From BS150m-G50 sp964501185 [NCBI: uncultured Bacteroidia bacterium] (GTDB lineage: Bacteria; CAIWAD01; BS150m-G50), in the NCBI GenBank assembly GCA_964501185.1, contig CAZCRT010000035.1, positions 1 through 26,770 on the forward strand: a stretch of 26,770 nucleotides of DNA, written 5' to 3'. The position numbers were made by a program, and so were the translations under genes. The notes under the pieces are model-generated. The model did not search any database. It was not told the DNA's origin and worked only from the letters and a program-made list of their open reading frames with translations. Positions within the stretch are counted from its first letter, which is position 1; the number at the start of each line of letters is the position of its first letter. Shown here piece after piece: positions 14,454 through 22,865 of this stretch.

Positions 14454-15793
14454 TGTCGGAAAGACGCTATTACTTCCTGGCTTCCCTTCTGTTTCTGTTA
14501 CTGTTGTTACTGCTGCTTGTCAGCTCGATTCCCTATGTGTATTTCGGTATCGGACTGCTTCTGCTCTGCTATCCACTCATCTTTGATCGATCACGGCGTG
14601 GTTTTCTCCCCATCCTGATGTTCCATTCAGTTAGTGATAGCTACAACAGGTTTCCCAATTCCCAACTGACAGTGAGTCGGCGGAATTTTCTGAACTTCAT
14701 GCACTATCTGAAATTCAGGGGTTACGCAACGTTATCTCTCAATGAGTCTGAACAATATATCAGAGGAGAGCGACACTGGAGACGAGCTGTTGCCTTGACT
14801 TTTGATGATGGTTTTCTCGATAACTGGATCAATGTAGCACCTGTACTGGAGGCTTATCAGCAAAAGGGAACCATCTTTATCTCGTATGATTTTATAGAGA
14901 AAAGCAGAGATATTCGTCAACGCCGAGAGCTGCATGCAAAGACGGGTAATTTACATGAATGGGGGTATCTCTCAGAAGGGGAGTTGTTGGTTATGCAGCG
15001 AAGTGGGTGCTTTGATTTTCATCCGCATGGAGTAACCCACACCTGGCTTTTCAGTGGACCTGAGCTGACAGGTTTCCACCTGCCGGGTGATAGAAGCTGG
15101 TGGCTGGATTGGAATCGCTATCCTGCTGAGAAACCAGATTGGATAACATTCTATCCCCAATCACGTTGTAGATGGGGAACTCCGCTATTCACTTACGGTA
15201 AGTCGCTGGGAGTAAGACGTTTCTTTCCGGACAAGGTGCAAATCACGACGTTCATGCAGCAGGTGGGCAGGCTGAATCCACCCCTGACTGAAGATCAGCT
15301 TTTCAAGACCTGGGACGATCTTTTTGCTGACAGAGAAGTACCAGGTAAGTACGAAAGCGACAGCGATTATAACGCTAGAGTACTCAGTGAACTCCAGCAG
15401 ACCAGATCCTATCTTGAAGAACTGCTGAGATATAAATGTCCCTATTTCTGCTGGCCTGGAGGTGGAAAATCGTCTGATACAGTTAAAATCGCTTACGAAC
15501 AGATCGGTTACCGATTGACGACAACCGGACAGCAGGAGACTTCCAACCGGTTTGGAGTACCAAGCAAGTGGTTCTATCGAATAAGTGCCGGGTACAGTAA
15601 ATTATTTGAAAATCGTCTCTGGAATCTTTTCAAGTTCATTGGTCACGTTGAAACCTATCGCCGGAACTATAACTGGATTCTTGTTTTCGGCCTGATTGAA
15701 GCTATCGAAATGCTGGCACACAAACTGGGAAAGACAAGACGAAGAAACGATTGGGTCTTCAATCCGCAAACCATCAAGTGGGATCAACCATGA
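14453..15793 (+). CDS. membrane-anchored polysaccharide deacetylase (NodB domain)
   Basis: A 446-residue protein with a leucine-rich membrane hairpin at residues about 8-45 (two hydrophobic stretches) followed by a NodB/CE4 carbohydrate deacetylase domain. MFHSVSDSY begins the domain. VALTFDDGFLDNW (about 113-125) holds the catalytic base and metal aspartates, and FDFHPHGVTHTW (about 189-200) supplies the histidine metal motif. A CYFCWPGGGKS-like block near 15440-15470 is the later substrate-loop motif. CE4 enzymes remove N- or O-acetyl groups from polymers or lipid-linked glycans. The stretch between the His motif and the PGG block is longer than usual and includes a W-rich insertion. Its start overlaps the CapK-like gene by 1 base and the next gene starts 4 bases before its stop. 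Confidence 0.85.
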   Translation: MSERRYYFLASLLFLLLLLLLLVSSIPYVYFGIGLLLLCYPLIFDRSRRGFLPILMFHSVSDSYNRFPNSQLTVSRRNFLNFMHYLKFRGYATLSLNESEQYIRGERHWRRAVALTFDDGFLDNWINVAPVLEAYQQKGTIFISYDFIEKSRDIRQRRELHAKTGNLHEWGYLSEGELLVMQRSGCFDFHPHGVTHTWLFSGPELTGFHLPGDRSWWLDWNRYPAEKPDWITFYPQSRCRWGTPLFTYGKSLGVRRFFPDKVQITTFMQQVGRLNPPLTEDQLFKTWDDLFADREVPGKYESDSDYNARVLSELQQTRSYLEELLRYKCPYFCWPGGGKSSDTVKIAYEQIGYRLTTTGQQETSNRFGVPSKWFYRISAGYSKLFENRLWNLFKFIGHVETYRRNYNWILVFGLIEAIEMLAHKLGKTRRRNDWVFNPQTIKWDQP

Positions 15794-16899
15794 AGAAGAT
15801 TCTTTACATCACTCCAAACCTGTTTCGCGGGGGTACTGAGTACCAACTGCTGGAACTTGTGAAGGGTTTACTCGCTTCGAATTATGAAATCGAGATAACA
15901 GTATTGGTTTTCTATTCTGAGAAAGCTAAACCTGGTTCAATCCACTACTACGATGACTTCAGAAAGCTGAACATCAAACTGATTGTGCTTTCTGACAGAC
16001 TTATCCGGCGTTGGGAGTTGTATCGACGGATCCGGAAAACCATGCGGGGTACCCGCTTCGACATCATTCATTCATACATTAGTGCTAATAATTATGCGTT
16101 GACCTGTTTCAGACGAAACCAGTTTGACAGGCTGTATCTGGGGATTCGCAATCTGGAGGATTTATCCGGAATGGACCGCCTGGCTAATAGGCTCTTCGGG
16201 GGAAAAGTCGATAAGTATCTGGCTAATTCCCGTAATGTAGCAGATTACTTCTGTAGCAGGAACAATATAGAATGTGGAAAAGTTGACTTCATTTACAATG
16301 GGTTTTCTATGGAAAAATACAAAAAGGCATACACCGGGTTGTTACGCCAGGATATGCAGATTCCGGACGAGGGCATTGTATTGATAAATGTTTCCAACAT
16401 GCATTCTCATCACAAAGGACACTTGATTCTGATAGATGCATTGCAACACTTGCTGCGGGAGGATTCCCGTTACCATCTGCTCCTACTGGGAGGGGGAAAG
16501 TTGAAAGAGCAATTCGAAGAGTATGCAGATATGTTAGGGATTAGAAACCATATCCGTATTCTCGGTTTCACTGAAGAGACAATGGAGTTTCTGAAGATGT
16601 CAAACATATACATATGTGCTTCTTATAGGGAGGGTATGTCTAACTCAATGATGGACGCGGTAATGTTGGGTCTGCCTGTGGTGAGCACAGACGTCGGAGC
16701 GGCTGGTGAATTCGTCCACGATGGAGAGAATGGTTTTGTTGTTCCTGTCGACAGCAGCCAGGCAATTGCCAATAAGGTAATCGAGATATCAAAAGGAACT
16801 CTGTCTGCGGATCTGGATGCTTATGCCGCAGAAATGCGAGAATTGTTAACCACAGAAAAGATGGTTGCCAGGCATCTGGAAGCTTATGGACTGGTGTAG
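15790..16899 (+). CDS. GT4-family glycosyltransferase (EpsF-like)
   Basis: A 369-residue glycosyltransferase from the ATG at 15790, which overlaps the stop of the deacetylase gene (ATGA). A longer in-frame reading starting at 15751 lies inside the deacetylase and adds residues that do not belong to the fold. The protein begins KKILYITPNLFRGGTEYQLLE, the typical GT4 glycine loop. The C-terminal domain has NVSNMHSHHKGHLILIDAL, LLLGGGKLKEQFEEY and ASYREGMSNSMMDAVMLG; in the last the second acid of E-x7-E is Asp. Base composition here becomes more AT-rich than in the first half of the locus. Donor and acceptor are not readable. Confidence 0.85.
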   Translation: MKKILYITPNLFRGGTEYQLLELVKGLLASNYEIEITVLVFYSEKAKPGSIHYYDDFRKLNIKLIVLSDRLIRRWELYRRIRKTMRGTRFDIIHSYISANNYALTCFRRNQFDRLYLGIRNLEDLSGMDRLANRLFGGKVDKYLANSRNVADYFCSRNNIECGKVDFIYNGFSMEKYKKAYTGLLRQDMQIPDEGIVLINVSNMHSHHKGHLILIDALQHLLREDSRYHLLLLGGGKLKEQFEEYADMLGIRNHIRILGFTEETMEFLKMSNIYICASYREGMSNSMMDAVMLGLPVVSTDVGAAGEFVHDGENGFVVPVDSSQAIANKVIEISKGTLSADLDAYAAEMRELLTTEKMVARHLEAYGLV

Positions 16900-16910
16900 G
16901 TAAGAAAAGA

Positions 16911-17807
16911 ATGGTTACCACGTTAATCAGCAAACTGGTTTCTAATAACCTTTTCGGGTATAGAGGGATTGTTGTAAATTTCCATACTTTGACGGCGGCT
17001 GAACAAATCTCTTACCTGGATTTACTCGGGAAACACTTCCGTTTTATCTCTCACGATGAACTGGTCAACGGTACAATAGATGACAAACGCCCCTTTTGTC
17101 TGCTGACTTATGATGATGGGAAACTGAGTAATTATCAAACAATCTACCCATTGCTCAAGAGTACCGGAGTCCCTGCGATATTCTACGTGACAACTGAGTT
17201 CATAAGTGAGGATGACTATCTTCTATGGTTTGATCGATACCGGATAGCTCTCAGTAAGTATCCGGATATAGCTCAACATTATCCTATCAGTGAACTGAAA
17301 TTGTTATCTCACAAGGAGAGGGAATCTCGGGTTGCAGCAATTCTGTCTAAGTATGAAATTAGCATTGACCCAAGGCATCCTGATATTGCTTCACTCAGCT
17401 GGGACAATGCCCGGGAGATGATTGCAGCAGGATATGATATCGGATCCCATGCCCTGTATCATGAGATCCTACCCAGAGAAGCTCCAGAGCAAGCTCGGAA
17501 TAGTATCTCTGAAAGTATCAACACTATTTCGGATAAAACGGGAGTCAGATGTCCATCTTTCTGTTTTCCGAATGGCAATTATACTGATGAATTGGCAGAG
17601 TATGCACTTGAATGCGGAGTACGAACTGCTGTCACAACCGTACCGGCCTGGGTTACTGATAGAACTGAGCCTGCAAAAATACCACGCATTCAGTTGCATA
17701 GTGGTAGGTCCGTGCACAAGGCTTTGTTGAAAATCAATTTAGCTCTATTGCCAGGTATCCTGGAAAACCCTGATGGAACTGGTCGTAAATACGTTTTCCG
17801 GAAGTAA
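16911..17807 (+). CDS. polysaccharide deacetylase (NodB domain), second copy
   Basis: A 298-residue soluble CE4-type deacetylase. The metal/base motif reads LLTYDDGKLSNY (about residues 64-75), a Tyr variant of the usual TFDDG. The second motif is DIGSHALYHEIL (about 177-188), with the SH-x3-H spacing of the family, and FCFPNGNYTD gives the later R/P-G loop. No signal peptide or membrane anchor is evident, unlike the deacetylase at 14453, so it may act on cytoplasmic lipid-linked or nucleotide-linked substrates. It follows the GT4 stop by 11 bases with a modest purine-rich stretch (AAGAAAAGA) before the ATG, and ends 2 bases before the GNAT gene. Confidence 0.83.
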   Translation: MVTTLISKLVSNNLFGYRGIVVNFHTLTAAEQISYLDLLGKHFRFISHDELVNGTIDDKRPFCLLTYDDGKLSNYQTIYPLLKSTGVPAIFYVTTEFISEDDYLLWFDRYRIALSKYPDIAQHYPISELKLLSHKERESRVAAILSKYEISIDPRHPDIASLSWDNAREMIAAGYDIGSHALYHEILPREAPEQARNSISESINTISDKTGVRCPSFCFPNGNYTDELAEYALECGVRTAVTTVPAWVTDRTEPAKIPRIQLHSGRSVHKALLKINLALLPGILENPDGTGRKYVFRK

Positions 17808-17809
17808 CT

Positions 17810-18841
17810 ATGGATAGAAAACTCACGATTAAAAGATACGACAAGCAGTATAGAGAATCAGTAGTCAAACTGCTTGAACATCTCTGGGGGAGAGATGCAG
17901 ACTACCGTCAGAGGTATTTCCACTGGAAGTATGAGATTAACCCTCTAAGCAAGGAACCTGAGGGAATAATTGCTTTGAATGGCGACAGAGTGGTTGGGTT
18001 TAGGGGATTATTCCCGATGCGTTGGCGTGTTAACCAAGAGAATGAGTTCGGTCTTCTTGCACTGGCTGATACTATTGTAGATCCTGACTATCGTGGTAAA
18101 GGGATATTCCTCAATTCTACTAGAGCAATATTCCAACTTTATAAGCACAGTGAGTATCGCGGGGTTGTAAATCTTAGTTCAAGTGCACCACCTTTGAAAG
18201 GCTATTTGAAGTTGGGTTGGAAACCGATTTTTCCAAAAACCTATTATCGTAGCTTTAGCTGGTTTCCCGGCAGGTTGTTACTACGTTTTCTGCCGGAATC
18301 GCGCAATGAAGCAACGGGACTTGTTGAGTCTGAACAGCTTACTGATTCTTTTGTAAGCACGCAACTTGGAGTACAGCATTATTTTACAGGATTCCGACTT
18401 TCTGAGAATGATGAGTATCTTCATTGGCGGTATGCCCGTCCAGGTACACAATACAGATATTTCTCTCTTATAAAGGGAGCAAAGCAGGCCTATGCAGTAG
18501 GTGTTACACCGGTTAAGGGTAAGCTCTACTTGCTTGACTTTGAAGCAAACAGTGACTCGCAACTCAAAGCACTTCTTCAATCTATCTGTTACAGATACCC
18601 TGAGAGCACGATCAATGCCTGGAACAGTGGTAGCCAGCGGTTAAAGAGGATCTTTGGCAGATGCAGTTTCTCAACCGGCACTCTTAATCACTACATAGAA
18701 ACGCATTTCAGGGATGCTTCACCAATTCTGATAAGACCATTACCAGAACAGATTACGGAAGAGGATTGGTCCTGGGATGGGCGAGATATCTTGGATCATC
18801 GAAATTGGCGTTTCCGGGAGATCTACTCAGATGGGGCATAG
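17810..18841 (+). CDS. GNAT-family acyltransferase
   Basis: A 343-residue protein with a GNAT acetyl-CoA binding segment at about residues 82-100 (LALADTIVDPDYRGKGIF; the RGKG is the pyrophosphate loop). Two W-R/K-Y motifs flank the core: YFHWKYEINP near residue 38 and YLHWRYARP near residue 204. The C-terminal end reads DHRNWRF. The same motif set recurs in the GNAT at 21842, so the two are distant paralogues. At over 330 residues both are about twice the length of a single GNAT domain, suggesting a tandem or extended fold. Probable role: N- or O-acylation of an amino sugar or of the repeat unit. It is AT-rich by spot count, unlike the 21842 copy. Confidence 0.75.
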   Translation: MDRKLTIKRYDKQYRESVVKLLEHLWGRDADYRQRYFHWKYEINPLSKEPEGIIALNGDRVVGFRGLFPMRWRVNQENEFGLLALADTIVDPDYRGKGIFLNSTRAIFQLYKHSEYRGVVNLSSSAPPLKGYLKLGWKPIFPKTYYRSFSWFPGRLLLRFLPESRNEATGLVESEQLTDSFVSTQLGVQHYFTGFRLSENDEYLHWRYARPGTQYRYFSLIKGAKQAYAVGVTPVKGKLYLLDFEANSDSQLKALLQSICYRYPESTINAWNSGSQRLKRIFGRCSFSTGTLNHYIETHFRDASPILIRPLPEQITEEDWSWDGRDILDHRNWRFREIYSDGA

Positions 18842-18983
18842 CAGATCTGTTGATCACCTGAGAGTAGATGATAGAAGTGGTAATGATAGGTGCAGCCCTA
18901 TCGATCATGGTGCAGTCGTTGCTGCGGGTTTTCTTGTGAAAAAGGATGTTCCCCCTTACGCTATTGTCGGTGGTGCCCGGTAA
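18842..18983 (+). pseudogene. 3' remnant of a hexapeptide-repeat (LbH) acetyltransferase
   Basis: Immediately after the GNAT stop, the frame ending at TAA 18983 reads HGAVVAAGFLVKKDVPPYA followed by IVGGAR. This is unmistakably the C-terminal end of left-handed beta-helix acetyltransferases, which usually read [26 protein letters not shown]. About 30 codons are intact. Upstream, a second frame shows VVMIGAALSI, resembling the preceding WIGA-type coil, so the remnant is also frameshifted or internally deleted. No start codon or catalytic histidine remains. It is a relic of a lost acetyltransferase gene between the present GNAT and GT4 genes. Confidence 0.75.
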
Positions 18984-19009
18984 TAGTGATCAAATATTGA
19001 GAGTGAGTT

Positions 19010-20104
19010 ATGCCAGAAAAGCGTGCTGTTATACTATTAATCGGAGGTACCCCTCCTCCACTTGGAGGAATGACTATTTACACACAATTGCTTCTGGATT
19101 CGGATTTAAGCCAGCGCTTTCGTTATGTTTTGTTGCGCACTCATTTGCCACCAGCTTTTGAAGTGAAGAAAACCTTCAGGCTGCTACTCACTTTCAAGTT
19201 TTTATTTCAGTTGTTTGCGATTCTTATACGAAAGCGAGTCGAACTGGTACACATTCATACCAGCGCAGATATGGGATTCTATGAAAAAGCACTGTTCACT
19301 GTTATCTGCCGATTATTCCAAAAACCGGTCATTCTGCATATCCATAGTGGAGCTTTTGGTCGTTTCCTTGATGGGAGTTCTTTCCCCGGATTGATCTCCT
19401 TTTTTCTTAACAGGGCCAATAAAGTGATTGTGCTCTCAAAAACCTGGTATTTTTTGCTTGCGAGTAGAGTAAAAAGGCCGGAGAAAAAGTTGCTGGTTCT
19501 TGAGAATATGATTGATACCAGAAGATATGCCCCCCGGGAGGCCACGCTTGATCGTGAAAAACTACATGTCCTTTATCTTGGACTATACATAGAGACAAAG
19601 GGTTTTTTCGATATGTTGGAAATAGTGAAGAAATGTAGCGAATCCAATATGCCTTTGGTTTTTCATTTGGCTGGTGATCAGCTTTCAGAAGAAAACCGTA
19701 TCCGCATAAAAGAAATACACGATATTAAGATTCTGGATCATGGGACCGTTTCCGGTGATACTAAGATCGACCTGTTTCAGAGAGTAGATCTGTTTATCAC
19801 CCCATCGCATATTGAAGGGATGCCACTGGTGTTGCTGGAGGCGCTTGCATTTGGATTACCTGTTATTGCCACCAGTGTAGGATCAATCCCGGAAGTTGTT
19901 AAAGAAGGAGAGAACGGTATGTTGTTTGAAGTCGGCGACGTGGATGGCATGGTGGCCGGGTTGCGTTCGCTGCTAGACAATCCATCTGAACGTAGCAAAA
20001 TAGGGAATAATAACCGCAACCTTGCCCTGTCAAGGTTTTCGTTACAGGAAAGAACCGACCGGCTTGCTGAAATCTATAAGGAATTGATTAATGAGAGAAA
20101 ATAG
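19010..20104 (+). CDS. GT4-family glycosyltransferase
   Basis: A 364-residue GT-B glycosyltransferase. The N-terminus reads ILLIGGTPPPLGGMTIYTQ, with the glycine-rich acceptor loop, and LVHIHTSADMGFY follows. The C-terminal domain holds LYLGLYIETKGFFDML and the complete E-x7-E donor motif in HIEGMPLVLLEALAFGLP, then SIPEVVKEGENG. Both acids of the motif are present, unlike in the GT4 genes at 9705 and 15790. GAGAGTGAG at 18998-19006 may serve as a weak ribosome binding site. The gene is AT-rich by spot count and follows a 27-base gap after the acetyltransferase relic, so it likely arrived with, or was brought next to, the relic during locus rearrangement. Confidence 0.85.
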   Translation: MPEKRAVILLIGGTPPPLGGMTIYTQLLLDSDLSQRFRYVLLRTHLPPAFEVKKTFRLLLTFKFLFQLFAILIRKRVELVHIHTSADMGFYEKALFTVICRLFQKPVILHIHSGAFGRFLDGSSFPGLISFFLNRANKVIVLSKTWYFLLASRVKRPEKKLLVLENMIDTRRYAPREATLDREKLHVLYLGLYIETKGFFDMLEIVKKCSESNMPLVFHLAGDQLSEENRIRIKEIHDIKILDHGTVSGDTKIDLFQRVDLFITPSHIEGMPLVLLEALAFGLPVIATSVGSIPEVVKEGENGMLFEVGDVDGMVAGLRSLLDNPSERSKIGNNNRNLALSRFSLQERTDRLAEIYKELINERK

Positions 20105-20185
20105 GCAATCTAAAGCAATCTCTAGAACCCTGCAGTTTTTTGTCGTGTTTAAATGGCAACAGTTAAACTGGGTGAACTAACAAAG

Positions 20186-21436
20186 ATGAAAAAACCAATA
20201 CGCGTTCTATTTCTCACCCAGTATTATCCTCCTGAGAAAGGGGCACCGCAAAACCGTATCTCTGAATTTGCACAGCAACTTCGCCTCAGGGGCTTCGAAG
20301 TCTCTGTCCTGACCGCGATGCCCAATTATCCTACAGGAAGAATTCTACCTGGATACAGGGGAAAGCTGTTTCACAAAGAGATTCGCGAAGGCATCACTGT
20401 TTACCGCTCCTTTATTGTCCCGTTGAAACGCAATAATACTGTTTATCGTCTACTGAATTATTTCTCATTTGTAGTATCCTCAATACTGTATGGTCTGTTT
20501 ATACCACGATTTGATCTGATCATTTCTGAAAGCCCCCCACTTACGATTGCTTTCAGCCTGTGGATACTTAAAACACTGAGGCGTGCACGGTACGTTTTCA
20601 ATGTATCCGATCTTTGGCCGGATAGTATTGTTGAACTGGGAGCCATGTCTGAAGGCAGGGTGATCAGCTTCTTTCGCTGGGTCGAAAGAAAGAGCTATCA
20701 GTGGAGTAGTGCGGTTACTGGTCAGGCCCCTTCCATCGTGCGAAATCTTCGTCTGCGAACACCGGCAGAAATTCCGGTAGAATTGATCAGCAACGGTGCT
20801 GACCTGCCCCGATTCGGAAGGCATCTGCGTTCGCCTGCCATTCGGGAACATTACCATCTTGACGAACATCACCTGGGAATAATCTATGCCGGACTGCATG
20901 GCATGGCACAGGGGCTGGAGCAGATTCTGGATGTTGCCGATCGTCTGGCGGATGATCAACGCTTTCGATTCATCCTCATTGGAGATGGTCCTGAAAAAGA
21001 AAAATTGATGACCAGAGCAAAAGCACAGAATCTGAGGAACCTGATATTTTGCGATCCTGTAGATAGAGAAGAACTCCCGGCGATTCTGGCCTCAATGGAT
21101 CTGGCAATGATAACGCTGGGTATAGAGTTGACCGGCGCAGTACCCTCGAAAATCTATGAAGCGATGGCCAGTGAGCTTCCGGTTGTTTTTGTCGCTGGTG
21201 GTGATGGAGTGGCTATAATCAATAATGCAGAGGCGGGAGTAAACTGCAGTATTGGTGATATTCAGGGGGTTACCGATGCTATTTTGCGAATCGCTGACGA
21301 CCCTGAGCTGATACTGGAACTAGGAAAAAATGGTCGTCAGGCTGTGGAAAGTACTTATTCACGTCAGGCTTCCGCAAAGAAACTGGGAGAATTGCTCGAA
21401 GGAGTCGTTATGCGCAAAGGGGGAGATACTCCATGA
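20186..21436 (+). CDS. GT4-family glycosyltransferase (WbuB/WcaI-like)
   Basis: A 416-residue glycosyltransferase from the ATG at 20186. The upstream in-frame ATG at 20153 has no ribosome binding site and adds 11 residues before the conserved start, while GGGTGA lies about 11 bases before 20186. The N-terminus VLFLTQYYPPEKGAPQNR and the FNVSDLWPDSIVELGAM segment are characteristic of the WbuB/WcaI group of GT4 enzymes, several of which transfer N-acetyl amino sugars. The C-terminal domain has GIIYAGLHGMAQGLEQIL, LIGDGPEKEKL and the donor segment VPSKIYEAMASELPVVFV. The gene ends in an ATGA overlap with the start of a broken DegT relic, showing that an aminotransferase gene once followed it directly. 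Confidence 0.87.
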   Translation: MKKPIRVLFLTQYYPPEKGAPQNRISEFAQQLRLRGFEVSVLTAMPNYPTGRILPGYRGKLFHKEIREGITVYRSFIVPLKRNNTVYRLLNYFSFVVSSILYGLFIPRFDLIISESPPLTIAFSLWILKTLRRARYVFNVSDLWPDSIVELGAMSEGRVISFFRWVERKSYQWSSAVTGQAPSIVRNLRLRTPAEIPVELISNGADLPRFGRHLRSPAIREHYHLDEHHLGIIYAGLHGMAQGLEQILDVADRLADDQRFRFILIGDGPEKEKLMTRAKAQNLRNLIFCDPVDREELPAILASMDLAMITLGIELTGAVPSKIYEAMASELPVVFVAGGDGVAIINNAEAGVNCSIGDIQGVTDAILRIADDPELILELGKNGRQAVESTYSRQASAKKLGELLEGVVMRKGGDTP

Positions 21437-21606
21437 AAATTCCCTATAAACCGGCCCTCAATCATATAGCGGGAAATTGCGGACGTCACCGCCACTCTGG
21501 AATCCGGCAGGATTACAACCGTCCTCGCACGAAAAGATTTGAGGATGAGTTTTCATCATACTGCGAAGTCAGGCATGCTGTCACCGTGAATTCCTGTACC
21601 GCTGCC
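21433..21606 (+). pseudogene. frameshifted N-terminal fragment of a DegT/DnrJ/EryC1 aminotransferase
   Basis: The fragment is homologous to the first ~57 codons of the intact aminotransferase at 23538. Frame 1 starts MKIPYKP (compare MNIPFNRP). Frame 2 from 21470 reads REIADVTATLESGRITT (compare REIAEVVDTLKSGWITT) and is preceded by an in-frame TAG. Frame 1 resumes with RTKRFEDEFSSYCEVRHAV and then TVNSCTAA (compare RTKRFEEEFAAYCGVRHAV, ALNSCTAA). Two frameshifts and loss of everything after this point, including the PLP lysine, make it non-functional. A ribosome binding site (GGGGGAG, 21419-21425) and the ATGA overlap with the GT gene survive. By eye it differs from the intact copy at roughly a third of bases, so it is an old relic and not a recent duplication. 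Confidence 0.82.
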
Positions 21607-21799
21607 CCTGCTGTTGACTGTCAACCAGGCAGCCTGGTTTCTACTGGCGCTGGTATTTGCTCTGCGGGCAGGTGGCTGGCGTTTTCCGAGAGTTGTGTGG
21701 GCGTTCCTGTTGATGCATCTGGGCTACAGTGCAGGATACTTCCAGCAATTGATAGTGCAATTCTCAGCGGAGGTGATAAGAAAACAGCGGGATTCGTAA
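21602..21799 (+). pseudogene. C-terminal relic of a membrane GT2-like glycosyltransferase
   Basis: In frame 2, directly after the DegT similarity ends, a hydrophobic reading begins LPLLLTVNQAAWFLLALVF and continues through FPRVVWAFLLMHLGYSAGY to a stop at 21799. The order of a membrane helix, a basic loop (ALRAGGWRFPR), a second helix, then HLGY-x-x-GY and a short basic tail resembles, from recall, the ends of ExoA-type GT2 glycosyltransferases, which often finish H-L-S-Y-G-L-G-F. There is no start or catalytic domain. The join with the DegT fragment occurs within about 21600-21608, giving a deletion scar of two unrelated genes. Family assignment is tentative; that it is a relic rather than a small gene is inferred from the absent N-terminus and ribosome binding site. 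Confidence 0.5.
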
Positions 21800-21841
21800 A
21801 GATAGTCTTATTCCGGTGTTAACTGAAGGGAACAGTTACCG

Positions 21842-22846
21842 ATGTCAAATATAAGAAAACGGCTGGCGACAGAAGCAGACAGGAAAGAACTGCTGCAACT
21901 GATCAATAAAGTTCAGCCACACATGCCCTGGTCGCAGGAGCACTTTGACTGGCAGTACTTCCGCAGCCCGGCAGGGGATTCAAAGATTTTCATCCTGGAG
22001 CAGTCAACTGTTATCGCTGCTACCTGCGCTCTGGTTCCTCATCTTTTCAAGCTGCATGACCATGAGGTAACCGCCTGGCAACTGGATACTCTGATTACCC
22101 ATCCCGATTTCAGGGGGCAGGGTTTGATGCACCGGCTGATCGACTGGTTTTCAACGGAATTCTGCAGCGAAGAGTCACCGTTCTCATTCGGGTTTCCCAA
22201 TGAACACTCAACCCGTGGTTTTACCCGCAACGGCTGGCTGACCCCATTCCGCAGCCCCGTACGGCACAATACAGTTTTCCGGGATGACCTTTCCTCATTG
22301 CCGGGAGAGGTCAGCGGCATTGAAGAGATTGAGCAGTTCGAAGTGGAAATCGATCATCTGTGGCAGCGGATTAAGAACGGATGGCCATTCAGCGTGGTAC
22401 GTGACAGGGATCATCTGAACTGGCGCTATCAGCAGAAGCCCCATGACCGCTACTCGTACTTCGTTAAACGCAGTGGTGGTGAGATAATCGGCCTGCTGGT
22501 TATGAAACTCTATAAAGCAGATCAGAGTACAACTTACGCACATGTTATGGATCTGTTGACAGACGTGGACGATAAACAGACAGTGGCAGACCTGCTGGCG
22601 AGGGCCAGCGCATTTGCAGTGGAACAGAATGCCGATGAACTCAGTTGCTGGCTGCTGCCGGGGCATGCCCACGAGGATGTCTACCAGCAGTATGGATTCA
22701 TCCTGGACGAGGAACTGCCCAAGTGGCAGCATATCTTCATACCACCCGGTCACAGTGACTCCGCCGGCAACCTGACCGGTATTTTCCAGGGTATCATGGA
22801 CGGCAGGAACTGGCATTTCTCGATGTGCGACTCAGATATTTATTGA
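21842..22846 (+). CDS. GNAT-family acyltransferase, second copy
   Basis: A 334-residue protein distantly paralogous to the GNAT at 17810. It has FDWQYFRSP near residue 37, the acetyl-CoA segment LDTLITHPDFRGQGLMHRL at about 80-98, HLNWRYQQKP near 192, and a C-terminus reading MDGRNWHFS. GAAGGGA about 10 bases upstream of the ATG serves as ribosome binding site. It is separated from the PIG-L gene by 19 bases. In this position, beside an aminotransferase and a sugar dehydratase, it is a candidate for the N-acetyltransferase that acylates a 4-amino sugar; that role is inferred from context only. Spot counts give about 50% GC, higher than its paralogue. Confidence 0.75.
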   Translation: MSNIRKRLATEADRKELLQLINKVQPHMPWSQEHFDWQYFRSPAGDSKIFILEQSTVIAATCALVPHLFKLHDHEVTAWQLDTLITHPDFRGQGLMHRLIDWFSTEFCSEESPFSFGFPNEHSTRGFTRNGWLTPFRSPVRHNTVFRDDLSSLPGEVSGIEEIEQFEVEIDHLWQRIKNGWPFSVVRDRDHLNWRYQQKPHDRYSYFVKRSGGEIIGLLVMKLYKADQSTTYAHVMDLLTDVDDKQTVADLLARASAFAVEQNADELSCWLLPGHAHEDVYQQYGFILDEELPKWQHIFIPPGHSDSAGNLTGIFQGIMDGRNWHFSMCDSDIY

Positions 22847-22865
22847 AGAAGGATCAGGAGGAAAA

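Noticed and set aside
18777-18983. A 68-codon small gene overlapping the GNAT end
   Set aside because: Its first part is just the GNAT gene read in another frame; only the last ~30 codons have meaning, as an acetyltransferase relic.
20480-20959. Antisense open frame of 159 codons opposite the WbuB-like GT
   Set aside because: Shadow of a well-supported GT4 gene; the translation is low-complexity with no motif.
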